Origin: Symbiodinium natans
Lineage: Eukaryota > Sar > Dinophyceae > Suessiales > Symbiodiniaceae
Length of the DNA: 22,500 nt
Assembly (NCBI GenBank): GCA_905221605.1
Contig: CAJNDS010002268.1
Coordinates: 938,232 to 960,731, forward strand
Direction: 5' to 3'
Part shown: piece after piece, positions 13,482-20,204 of the stretch
How positions within the stretch are numbered: position 1 is the stretch's first letter
Layout: the number at the start of each line of letters is the position of its first letter
Notes under the pieces: model-generated
Seen by the model: only the letters and a program-made list of their open reading frames with translations
Told to the model about the DNA's origin: nothing
The model's database searches: none
Translations under genes and position numbers: made by a program

Positions 13482-13516
13482 CAACACAAACCAAACCTGT
13501 AAATCCTCAAAACGCA

Positions 13517-13611
13517 TAGTTTCCGAAATTATGGTCCCTTTTGGGGTTCCCTTTTTGAGGGTGCCACCTTTTCATGGGTACCCAAGAAGGCACCCCCAAT
13601 TTAGGAAACTA
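13517..13611. repeat. Foldback element
   Basis: Ends TAGTTTCCGAAATT and, read on minus, TAGTTTCCTAAATT. Inside, GGGTGCC and GGCACCC are also inverted. 95 bp, non-coding. Confidence 0.6.
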
Positions 13612-13697
13612 CCCAAAACCCTTTTCAAAGGCCCAAATCCGCAAACACCAGCAGGTTCTGCTAGTTAACCGAGCTAGGAGTCCACGGCCACTCAGGG

Positions 13698-13748
13698 CCT
13701 AAGCCCCAAGCCCCAAGCCCCAAGCCCTAAACCCTAAACCCTAAACCC
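13698..13748 (-). repeat. CCCCAAG/CCCTAAA tract
   Basis: Four CCCCAAG-type units, then three CCCTAAA. Confidence 0.92.
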
Positions 13749-13852
13749 AATTGCTTTGCCGCCCCTGAACCCTGAAGACTCCTACCCTAAACCATCAGGC
13801 CAAGATGTCCGGGCTTTGGGGCAGGAGGCATAGACAGCAATGACCCAGGTAG

Positions 13853-13911
13853 GCCCTAAACCTTAAACCCTAAACCCTAGACCCTTAACTTAACCCTAAA
13901 CCCTAAACCCT
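13853..13911 (-). repeat. CCCTAAA tract, imperfect
   Basis: About six units. It faces 13984-14009 (TTTAGGG) across a 73-nt island. Confidence 0.85.
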
Positions 13912-14106
13912 ACTGATCGTAGTGATCCTAAATCCACATTGGACGTAACTGAATCTTGGGCTGGGGGTTGGCAGAGAGTTTTTGTTTAGGGTTTCGGGTT
14001 TAGGGTTAGGTGAGTTCTCGAAAGTATGGTCGCTTTGTGGGTACCCTAAATACTAGGGCCGCCTTAGACTAGTAACCCTCAAGGGGAGCATAATTTAGAG
14101 AAGTCA

Positions 14107-14121
14107 CCATCATCATCATCA
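14107..14121. repeat. Short CAT repeat
   Basis: Five ATC/CAT units. Confidence 0.8.
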
Positions 14122-14181
14122 TGTTGATTTACTTTGAACAAGTATGTGCTGCTGACAAAAATCAGAAATGTTAATACTGAA

Positions 14182-14280
14182 CAATTGGGATGTTCCCCCT
14201 TATACTAACAGTCCTTAATTAGGATTCTAAACGGGGGGGGGGTACGATAATCCCTAGTAGACGGGAGGACATCCCAATTG
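14182..14280. mobile_element. MITE-like element, TTGGGATGTTCCCCC family, copy 2
   Basis: Ends CAATTGGGATGTTCCCCC and, read on minus, CAATTGGGATGTCCTCCC. It carries the CAGTCCTTAAT subterminal block shared with copies 1 and 3. 99 bp with an internal run of ten G. It lies in unique sequence, so insertion is not tied to telomere repeats. Confidence 0.78.
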
Positions 14281-14310
14281 AAGAACAACACCAGCCTCTG
14301 AACAACTTAG

Positions 14311-14440
14311 TGTTGGTTAGATACTAACCTCACTCCCCACTAAGTAGGGAGTGAGGGAACGAGGTACCCTTTTCCCTCCTATATGTATTGTCACGGGATT
14401 CCATAGGGTACCTCATTCCCTCATTCCCTACTAACCAACA
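14311..14440. repeat. Foldback with nested hairpin
   Basis: The right arm 14405-14440 pairs with 14311-14320 plus 14345-14370 at 34 of 36 positions. The left arm is split by 24 nt, and that insert forms its own hairpin with the resumed arm (CCTCACTCCC and GGGAGTGAGG). Two opposite 67-80 residue frames over this region are by-products. Confidence 0.75.
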
Positions 14441-14576
14441 GTACTTTAAGACAAAAGCCCTTCGTGGAATGAGCAGAGTTATTGTTCGCAAAAGACCTTG
14501 GGGAGAAGGGGCCCACCAACGCGGGGGAGTCCTGAAGCCTTCAACCAACCAACCCAGATTCACCGATCCCAAGCCA

Positions 14577-14729
14577 AGGGTTAAGCGTTAAGGGTTAAGG
14601 GTTATGGGTTAAGGGCTAAGGGCTAAGGGTTAAGGGTTAAGGGTTAAGGGCTAAGGGCTAAGGGTTAAGGGTTAAGGGTTAAGGGCTAAGGGTTAAGGGT
14701 TAGGGTTAAGGGTTAAGGGTTAAGGGTTT
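14577..14729 (+). repeat. TTAAGGG variant array
   Basis: About 22 units of GGGTTAA, with GGGCTAA in paired or triplet groups. This is a telomere-like 7-mer in which T became A, homogenised across 150 bp. Confidence 0.96.
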
Positions 14730-14878
14730 GGGGTTTGGTTTTAAGGTAACCCGAAACCCTGAACCTTGATCTCGAAACCCTGAAATTCAACTCTAAGCCA
14801 AGCATCTGCCACAACCTCGACCGCACCCGGTAACATCTCGTAACAGCAGGACCAGGGCCTCTGTGCGAGTGCTACTAG

Positions 14879-14958
14879 GATTTAGGGTTAGGGGTTAGGG
14901 TTTAGGTTCAGGGTTCAGGGTTCAGGGTTCAGGGTTCAGGGTTTAGGGTTTAGGGCGT
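14879..14958 (+). repeat. TTTAGGG tract with TTCAGGG block
   Basis: Six TTCAGGG units (14907-14942) between TTTAGGG units. It is followed at 14959-15040 by a G-rich CpG segment with seven to eight G in a row. Confidence 0.93.
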
Positions 14959-15078
14959 GGGAGGGGCAACTGCGCATGAGTGTAGGAGGGGGGGGGCGCG
15001 GGGTGGTGGGTGGGAGACGTGGGAGAGACTGCTGCCATGCTGTGCGCGGGAGCACCCTATTCAGCTTTCAAAGGGCTT

Positions 15079-15152
15079 GCCCTAAACCCTAAACCCTAAA
15101 CCCTAAATCCTAAACCCTAAACCCTAACCCCTAAACCCTAAACCCTAAACCC
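15079..15152 (-). repeat. CCCTAAA tract
   Basis: Ten units with CCCTAAT and CCCTAACC variants. Confidence 0.95.
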
Positions 15153-15157
15153 TTCCA

Positions 15158-15253
15158 CTAGTTGGTGTGAGCACTGGACTTTCCAGACATCCGCACCACT
15201 TCTGCCTGCACATCTAGCGCCCGAACTACAATACTCCCCAAATAACAACCCAT
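15158..15253 (-). CDS. Small ORF, 31 residues
   Basis: Minus, ATG to TAG: MGCYLGSIVVRALDVQAEVV then RMSGKSSAHTN. The N-terminal Met-Gly-Cys is a possible myristoylation/palmitoylation start, from established knowledge of that signal. The plus strand also reads well (TSWCEHWTFQTSAPLLPAHL), which lowers confidence. Confidence 0.27.
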   Translation of the reverse strand: MGCYLGSIVVRALDVQAEVVRMSGKSSAHTN

Positions 15254-15600
15254 GACCGAAACCACCCAAAGCCTAAAAAGTCCCAAACCATCTAAACCCT
15301 AACCCCCAGACAGCCTGCCCTAAACCAGAAACCCTGCCAGAAAGACTAACCCCTAAACCCTCAAACATCTTACCCTAAGCCCAGGAAAATAGAAATCTAT
15401 AAAACAATGGAAAACCCTGAAAACCCCAAAATACAAACATGAAACTCCAAGACACAAAACACACCTAAACGCCGCGACCGACAAAACCCTTGAAAAAAAA
15501 TAACTAAAACCATGAGAAAACTTTAACCACCACAAAAAGCTCAAAAAAAACTGCAAAAACCTAGTCGCCCTAAAACCCAGACAAACCCAAAACCCTTCCC
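15254..15600. other. G-poor, A/C-rich decayed telomere sequence
   Basis: AAACCCTGAA, ACCCTCAAAC and AAACCCC words with A-runs. Strongly strand-asymmetric, like 1780-2060. The 67-residue minus-strand frame is a bias artefact. Confidence 0.55.
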
Positions 15601-15691
15601 TTAAACCCTAAACCCTAAACCCTAAACCCTAAACCCTAAACCCTAAACCCTAAACCCTAAACCCTAAACCCTAAACCCTAAACCCTAAACA
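15600..15691 (-). repeat. CCCTAAA tract
   Basis: Twelve to thirteen clean units. It faces 15763-15845 across a 71-nt island. Confidence 0.97.
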
Positions 15692-15762
15692 TGCATGCCC
15701 ATGGGCTCGGTCGTCCCCGCGGATGGGGTCCAGTGGCTCATCAGGCTTAGGAGGGGTACCTC

Positions 15763-15845
15763 AGGGTTTAGGGTTTAGGGTTTAGGGTTTGGGGTTTGGG
15801 GTTTGGGGTTTGGGGTTTAGGGTTTGGGGCGTGGGGTTTAGAGCC
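15763..15845 (+). repeat. TTTAGGG/TTTGGGG tract
   Basis: Four TTTAGGG, then four TTTGGGG, then mixed. Confidence 0.94.
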
Positions 15846-16237
15846 AGGGATGAGTGTTTGTGAGTTTTTGTTAGAGCTCAAGGGCTTTTAGGGCTTTGTG
15901 GATTTTGGGGTTGTAGGATTTTAGGGCTTTAGGGTTTTAGGGCTTTAGAGGTTTTTGCTGTTTTTAGTGGGCCCAGCGTTTAATTAGGGATCTAGGGCTT
16001 TGGGGTTCTAGGCTTTTCGGGCTTCGGGCTGGTTTAGGGGTCCAGGCTTTGGGGCTTTGGGGTTTGGAGTCTCTAAAGAATTCTTCTCCTGGGGTGTGAG
16101 CGTTTGGGGGGGGGGGGGGGGGGGCTTTGGGTGTGGGGTTTTGGGGTTGGTTTTGGGGTGTTCTGGCATGTTGGGGGGTTTAGGGTTTCGGGTTTCGGGT
16201 TTCAAGGCTAAACCCCTGAACCATAAACCCTAAACCC
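15846..16237. other. Degenerate G-rich telomere-derived region
   Basis: GGGCTTT and GGGGTTTTAGG words, with a 19-G homopolymer at 16106-16124. No gene. Confidence 0.5.
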
Positions 16238-16363
16238 TTAACCCTTAAAGAACCCCAAAAACCACCACCAAGCCGCTCCCAACACACATGGGCAGGGTGC
16301 CATTGACAACCACTCCCCGGCACCATCCGCCAGATACACCTTGAGGCCGCAAACAGGGCTTAG
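16238..16363 (-). CDS. Candidate open frame with hydrophobic end
   Basis: Minus is open for about 41 codons to TAA, including LKVYLADGAGEWLSMAPCPC then VLGAAWWWFLGFF. Gly/Asp/Trp content looks protein-like and the end could be a short membrane segment. A donor-like GTGTAT and a second open frame (WRMVPGSGCQWHPAHVCWER) make the structure unclear. Confidence 0.23.
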   Translation of the reverse strand, partial: LSPVCGLKVYLADGAGEWLSMAPCPCVLGAAWWWFLGFFKG

Positions 16364-16389
16364 TGGGGTTTGGGGTTGAGGCTACAGGG

Positions 16390-16421
16390 CTTCGCCCCTA
16401 AACCCTAAACCCTAAACCCTA
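16390..16421 (-). repeat. CCCTAAA tract
   Basis: Four units. Confidence 0.92.
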
Positions 16422-16440
16422 GGCAGTCGAGGGTTTCAGA

Positions 16441-16536
16441 GGTTTGGGGTGCTCTAGCTTAGAGCTTTCGGTCTGTGACCATTTCAACATGGTGACAGCG
16501 ATTGTGGCGGACACTCAGCACGCAGAACTGCCATAA
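16441..16536 (+). CDS. Candidate terminal exon
   Basis: Plus is open to TAA at 16534 and reads LSVCDHFNMVTAIVADTQHA then ELP. Balanced composition. The minus strand is open too. No family. Confidence 0.2.
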   Translation, partial: GLGCSSLELSVCDHFNMVTAIVADTQHAELP

Positions 16537-16702
16537 ACCCTGCTGGCCCCAAACCATAAACCCTAAACCCGAAACCCTAATCTTTCTCTGTCTTCCTCAC
16601 ACGCGAAACGCCCATGCATGTGCACCCGAAGGGGGCTTCAGCGCCGGCCTATGCCCTTCGCGTCAGCAAAGAGTGCATAAGTCGGAGGGAAAGACCCGAA
16701 AT

Positions 16703-16803
16703 TTGGGATGTTCCCCCCTTGTACTACCAGTCCTTGATAGGGATTACAGTACTGTCCATTGGAATTCCTATTAAGGACTGTTTGTGCAAGGGGAACATCC
16801 CAA
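16703..16803. mobile_element. MITE-like element, TTGGGATGTTCCCCC family, copy 3
   Basis: The best preserved copy. The left end TTGGGATGTTCCCCCCTTGT with a CAGTCCTTGATAGG block is mirrored on the right by TTGGGATGTTCCCCTTGCAC with CAGTCCTTAATAGG, giving about 38-bp terminal inverted repeats in 101 bp. Flanked by a unique segment on the left and CCCTAAA units on the right. Confidence 0.85.
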
Positions 16804-17253
16804 CCCTAAACCCTAAACCCAGAATTCCAAGGCTAGACCCGAGAATGACCTAGGAACAAAAATGGTGCCTTTATTGTTTGAACGGGGCTTAGGAGGGAAC
16901 CTCACCCAGAAACCCGTGAGCCGTAAACCCTGGGCAAACCCGAACCCCTAAACCCTAAACACCCTGAACCCGAAACCCATAATATGGAGACGTGACCTTA
17001 TGGGCTTCGGGAGGTTCACGGTATTTTGGGTTCAGGAGAGATGTCACCAAAGCCAAAGCCCAAGGCCAAGGCCAAAGTGAAGGATGCCTAAACACCAAAC
17101 CCTAAACCCCTAATTCCCTAAACCCTAAACCCTAAACCCCTAATTCCCGAAACCCGAAATCCTACACCTCCCAACGTGCACTTCGTGGGCTTGCAAACTC
17201 GGTCGCGTCGCATTTAGTTTGGGTTTAAGCTCTAGGGTTTGCGGGCTGAGCGA
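16804..17253. other. Decayed CCCTAAA and short unique segments
   Basis: CCCTAAA at 17098-17145 with a repeated CCCCTAATTCCC word, and (GCCAAG)n-like sequence at 17052-17076. No supported gene. Confidence 0.4.
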
Positions 17254-17361
17254 ATGTTGCGCTTCCCCCTTAAGCAGCAAGCCGAACATGGGCTGCGACA
17301 TTCCGGAAGGGCTCCTCAAAAGAGCCTGGAAAAACTTCAGGGGTCCGGCTTAGGGGGCTAG
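17254..17361 (+). CDS. Small ORF, 35 residues
   Basis: ATG to TAG: MLRFPLKQQAEHGLRHSGRA then PQKSLEKLQGSGLGG. Basic, few hydrophobic residues. It sits 70 bp upstream of the larger 17433 ORF in the same direction. Unrecognised. Confidence 0.25.
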   Translation: MLRFPLKQQAEHGLRHSGRAPQKSLEKLQGSGLGG

Positions 17362-17432
17362 AGTTTTGGGTTTAGGGTTTAGGGCTGAGGGGGTAATCCC
17401 CGAAGTCCAAGAATCAAACGGCATATGCCATC
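17362..17432. other. Short degenerate TTTAGGG tract and spacer
   Basis: TTTGGGTTTAGGGTTTAGG at 17366-17386, then the leader of the 17433 ORF. Confidence 0.6.
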
Positions 17433-17609
17433 ATGGCGTTTTCGGGCCTAGAAGGGTGGAGCAAGCTGTTGCTCGTGAGGCCCCCACCGCCCACTAGAAG
17501 AGATGCCGCCTTTCGCTTGTGCAATCCGATTGCCAATGTGGTTGTGCTGGAGTTGCAGCTTCTGCATCTGCTTGCAGGAAATCTATCTAACGAACATACT
17601 GCAACATAA
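17433..17609 (+). CDS. Candidate ORF or first exon, 58 residues
   Basis: ATG in the strong context CATCATGG, 58 codons to TAA. It begins MAFSGLEGWSKLLLVRPPPP, continues TRRDAAFRLCNPIANVVVLE and LQLLHLLAGN, and has a Leu-rich helix-like second half. It lies in the longest island free of telomere repeats (17387-17880). A GC-type donor after LLLV would join in phase to 17747. The minus strand carries a 70-residue Ser/Gly-rich frame that I judge less likely. No family. Confidence 0.33.
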   Translation: MAFSGLEGWSKLLLVRPPPPTRRDAAFRLCNPIANVVVLELQLLHLLAGNLSNEHTAT

Positions 17610-17746
17610 TCGCCAAGCGAAAACACGTCGAGGTCTGAGCAAGCATGGGCTCAACACTCAACCTGAGGCGGCCCCCAGCCCTAACGCTCTGCTTTGGAGA
17701 CCCAGGGCTGTCGAACCCTAAATCAACACGAAGACCTTTCATTCAG

Positions 17747-17874
17747 CAGGACGGCGGAAATGCATGCAGAGAACGCAGTGGGCAGGGGCTCCTGCGACGG
17801 AACTTGTTACAGTTGCTTTGTTCAACCGCAGTGGTTTGAAAACCTCGGCCTCCCGAGGATCATGAAATCGGACG
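17747..17874 (+). CDS. Candidate 128-nt exon, Cys-containing
   Basis: The acceptor CCTTTCATTCAG and the donor GTGAGC bracket 42 open codons: RTAEMHAENAVGRGSCDGTC then YSCFVQPQWFENLGLPRIMK. CxxxCxxC and WFENLGLP give a strongly protein-like composition, and both splice sites are good. The frame is open well upstream of the acceptor. Another plus frame is also open to a TGA just before the donor. No family is recognised. Confidence 0.38.
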
Positions 17875-17899
17875 GTGAGCCTCACAAAAAAACTGAAAC

Positions 17900-17962
17900 C
17901 CTAACCTTATAAACCCTAAACCCTCAACCCTAAACCATAAACCCTAAACCCTAAAGCCTAAC
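17900..17962 (-). repeat. CCCTAAA tract, imperfect
   Basis: Seven units with CCCTCAA and CCATAAA variants. Confidence 0.88.
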
Positions 17963-18106
17963 CAAAAAAAGCGCTGCAAGAAGCCGTCGCAGCCTGCCAA
18001 AACCCATGCCATCATCGCTCTAGGCCCTGCACTGCCCAAACCCAAAACTACACCCCAAACGCCAAACCCTAACCCTGAACCTAAAACCTGCTTAATACGG
18101 GTACAC

Positions 18107-18242
18107 TCAAAACATACAAAACCCATCAACACCCCCAACAAGAATCCACGAATCCCACGCCCTCCGAACATCTTCATCTGCAGCACTGCTCGTGTCCATG
18201 CGGCGCCCAGGGCCCAGCAGCGTGACTTCCAAACCTCGGGCT
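18107..18242 (-). CDS. Candidate exon open in two frames
   Basis: On minus, after CTAAGCCTCAG, one frame reads ARGLEVTLLGPGRRMDTSSA then ADEDVRRAWDSWILVGGVDG to TGA. A second reads PEVWKSRCWALGAAWTRAVL and a hydrophobic GFLLGVLMGFVCF, continuing past the island. Either looks real; only one can be. The acidic/Trp composition of the first favours it slightly. Confidence 0.3.
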
Positions 18243-18251
18243 CTGAGGCTT

Positions 18252-18372
18252 AGATAGGGTTTAGAGAGTAGGGTTTAGGGTTTAGGGTCTAGGGTTTAGG
18301 GTTTAGGGTTTAGGGTTTAGGGTTTAGGGTTTAGGGTTTAGGGTTTAGGGTTTAGGGTTTAGGGTTTAGGGT
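18252..18372 (+). repeat. TTTAGGG tract
   Basis: Sixteen units; the last thirteen are perfect. Confidence 0.97.
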
Positions 18373-18481
18373 CTTTTCTGGGCTCAGGCCTGAGGCTTAT
18401 TTCTAGGGTTTAGGGCTTCGTAAAGGTTAGGCTCAACTATGGGGCGACTTTGGATGCTACTCACTCAGCCCTCAAGGCCGC
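18373..18481 (+). other. Island with possible exon
   Basis: After AAAGGTTAG, plus reads LNYGATLDATHSALKAAL up to the CCCTAAA tract. Minus is closed by several stops in the same stretch, which favours plus here. Only about 55 nt. Confidence 0.22.
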
Positions 18482-18545
18482 CCTAAACCCTAAACCCTAA
18501 ACCCTAAACCTTAAACCCCAAACCCTAAAGCCCCAAACCCCGAAA
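18482..18545 (-). repeat. CCCTAAA tract
   Basis: Eight units with CCTTAAA and CCCCAAA variants. Confidence 0.93.
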
Positions 18546-18624
18546 GCCTGAACTCCCATATGGCTGCTCAAGCTTAAGATTGTGACGAGCGCGCGCCAGT
18601 GAGAGCTCCTTGTAGCTCCGCAGG

Positions 18625-18773
18625 TACTTGGAGGTTCATGGTACTTATTAACCAGGTATAACTGTACTGATAACCCACTTATAAGCCCCTTAAGTGCGCT
18701 AATATGGTTATAAGTACAGTTAAGTTGTAAGTACAGGTATCATTGGTTGATGAGCACCATGAACCTCCAAGTA
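18625..18773. mobile_element. Foldback element, TACTTGGAGGTTCATGG family
   Basis: The 18-bp ends TACTTGGAGGTTCATGGT are perfect inverted repeats. The interior folds further (CTTATAAG-type words, AACCAGGTAT and ATACCTG). 149 bp. Diverged relatives lie at 885-1033 and 7212-7365. Confidence 0.78.
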
Positions 18774-18777
18774 GCTC

Positions 18778-19012
18778 CCCAGAGAGCCCAATACCCCTGA
18801 ATTAAGGAAGAAGGTTTTGGGTTGAGGGTTAGACCTTCAACTCTCCAGGGATCCTTAGTATGACTTAAGGCATATGGGGCTTTACGAAAATAAGGGTACC
18901 CTCTTCGGGGTCCTTTGTAAAGGCGATTCTACTATATTTGGGGGCAAGAAGGGGTACCCCTATTATAGGCAACCCCCTTATTCCTTACTTGAGGGGTATT
19001 GGGCTCTGTGGG
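18778..19012. mobile_element. Foldback element, AGAGCCCAATACCCCT family
   Basis: 37-bp ends (18778-18814 and 18976-19012) match as inverted repeats at 33 of 37 positions. Inner arms GGGTACCC and GGGGTACCCC are also palindromic. It starts four bases after the previous foldback. Single ends of this family are at 2057-2084 and 12035-12062. The plus-strand frame across it is not treated as a gene. Confidence 0.75.
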
Positions 19013-19065
19013 TCCTATGTCTGAAGGCGTGCCTGAACCCGAAACGCGGAATCCTTAGTGAAGCC

Positions 19066-19112
19066 TTACCCTAAACCCTAAACCCAAAACCCTAAATCCT
19101 AAACCCTAAACC
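19066..19112 (-). repeat. CCCTAAA tract
   Basis: Six units with CCCAAAA and CCCTAAT variants. Confidence 0.9.
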
Positions 19113-19183
19113 TTAGTGCTTGAGGGTTGAAGACCAAGGTGCGGGGTCTGCGGCCTGCAACTCCGCCATGCAGGCCTCATCAC
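19113..19183 (-). CDS. Candidate terminal exon, 22 residues
   Basis: Minus: acceptor CCCATCTTGCAG, then GT plus DEACMAELQAADPAPWSSTL, KH and TAA. Acidic, Ala-rich, one Trp; the best short terminal-exon candidate. The island is framed by a CCCTAAA tract on the left and TTTAGGG units (19194-19210) on the right. No family. Confidence 0.37.
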
Positions 19184-19210
19184 CTGCAAGATGGGCTTTA
19201 GGGTTTAGGG

Positions 19211-19440
19211 CTACGATCGTCCCAAACCGAAAGCTCTCAACACCCCGCAGCCCCAAACACCCCGAAGCCATCTTCCTTAAATCCTAAACCCTAAACCCTA
19301 AACCCTAAAGAATTTTCCACGCTAGCTATGTTCGGGCTAAGGGTTCAAGACCCTCTACCCCAAAGAGGGCTCATAAATCAGCGACCGCAAAGAGCAGATC
19401 CCCTTCGTTTACAGGATATTCCATCGTTCGCAGCAAAGAT
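19211..19440. other. Islands with decayed CCCTAAA
   Basis: CCCTAAA at 19280-19309. The 19310-19440 island is open on plus in two frames (SATAKSRSPSFTGYSIVRSK; NQRPQRADPLRLQDIPSFAA) and contains a CCCTCT/AGAGGG stem. Not resolved. Confidence 0.25.
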
Positions 19441-19489
19441 CCCCTAAACCCTAAACCCTAAACCCCGAAACCCTAAACCCTAAACCCTA
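19441..19489 (-). repeat. CCCTAAA tract
   Basis: Six to seven units, one CCCCGAAA. Confidence 0.92.
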
Positions 19490-19529
19490 AGGGGCAGTGG
19501 GCCCTCGGCCCGATGTCGTACTAAACACC

Positions 19530-19735
19530 CCAAACCCTGAGCCCTAAACTTCAAACCCCAAACACTACACCTCAAACCCTGAATCCTAACCCCCAAACCC
19601 TGTTCCATAATTCAGGGGCCAGGCTCCTAAACTTAAAACCCCACACCCTAAACCCTAAACCCTAAACCCCAAACCCTAAACCCTAAACCCCAAACCCTAA
19701 ACCCCAAACCCTAAACCCTAAACCCCACACCCTGT
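19530..19735 (-). repeat. CCCTAAA/CCCCAAA composite tract
   Basis: 19645-19735 alternates CCCTAAA and CCCCAAA in 14- and 21-bp patterns. CCTGTTCCATAATTCAGGGGCCAGG (19600-) and CCTGTTCCTTAACTAAGGGACCAGG (19732-) are direct repeats flanking it. Confidence 0.9.
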
Positions 19736-19760
19736 TCCTTAACTAAGGGACCAGGTTCCT

Positions 19761-19880
19761 TTGGAAGAGTTGCATTCGAGCGGCGCTGCGTGGCAGTGGC
19801 ATGCAGCCCTTAGGTGTCTTCTGCTTGCAGAGGGACTACGGTTTAGGCTTCTGCGGGGATCAATTGGACCCCCCCTAGTT
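19761..19880 (+). CDS. Candidate coding segment, weak PPR-like look
   Basis: Plus is open and reads LEELHSSGAAWQWHAALRCL then LLAEGLRFRLLRGSIGPPL before a G-run. The W-AL-LL-E spacing recalls the helical repeats of pentatricopeptide proteins that abound in dinoflagellates, but one degenerate unit cannot establish this. The frame starts with TTG, not ATG; CTGCTTGCAG at 19836 could instead be an acceptor. Downstream the frame enters homopolymer and AT repeats and is not real. Confidence 0.25.
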
Positions 19881-19903
19881 CCCCCCCGAGGGGGGGGGGG
19901 GGG
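19868..19903. repeat. C7, C7 and G14 homopolymers
   Basis: Two C runs followed three bases later by fourteen G. Could fold as a hairpin or quadruplex. Length may be unreliable. Confidence 0.9.
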
Positions 19904-19959
19904 TGTGTGGAGGGGAGTAGCCCAGCTGAAAAGGATAATGATACGCAGTACTCAACTAA

Positions 19960-20034
19960 TGTACATATATCACATAGCTTCTACTAAATTACCAAATATA
20001 TTATATATATATATATTTATTATTTATTTGGTCA
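19960..20034. repeat. AT-rich segment and TA microsatellite
   Basis: TGTACATATAT and CTTCTAC shared with 6121-6160, then TATATATA and TTTATTATTTATTTG up to the poly-C run. Confidence 0.6.
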
Positions 20035-20204
20035 CCCCCCCCCCCCCCCCCCAATGGACCCACCGCGGGCCTTGATCTTTGCAAACGTACCGCAAATACC
20101 GATAAAACCTATGCTGTCCGGTGATTTTCCGGTGACCGGATTTTTGACTGTATTCCTTAATTCACTCTCTCACACACACGGATGGTTTTTCTTTCTGTTG
20201 GCTT

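Noticed and set aside
14330-14591. Two opposite frames of 67-80 codons
   Set aside because: Both lie across the foldback at 14311-14440, whose self-complementarity yields frames on both strands.
18874-19074. 66-codon plus-strand frame
   Set aside because: It lies within the 18778-19012 foldback element and ends in repeat.
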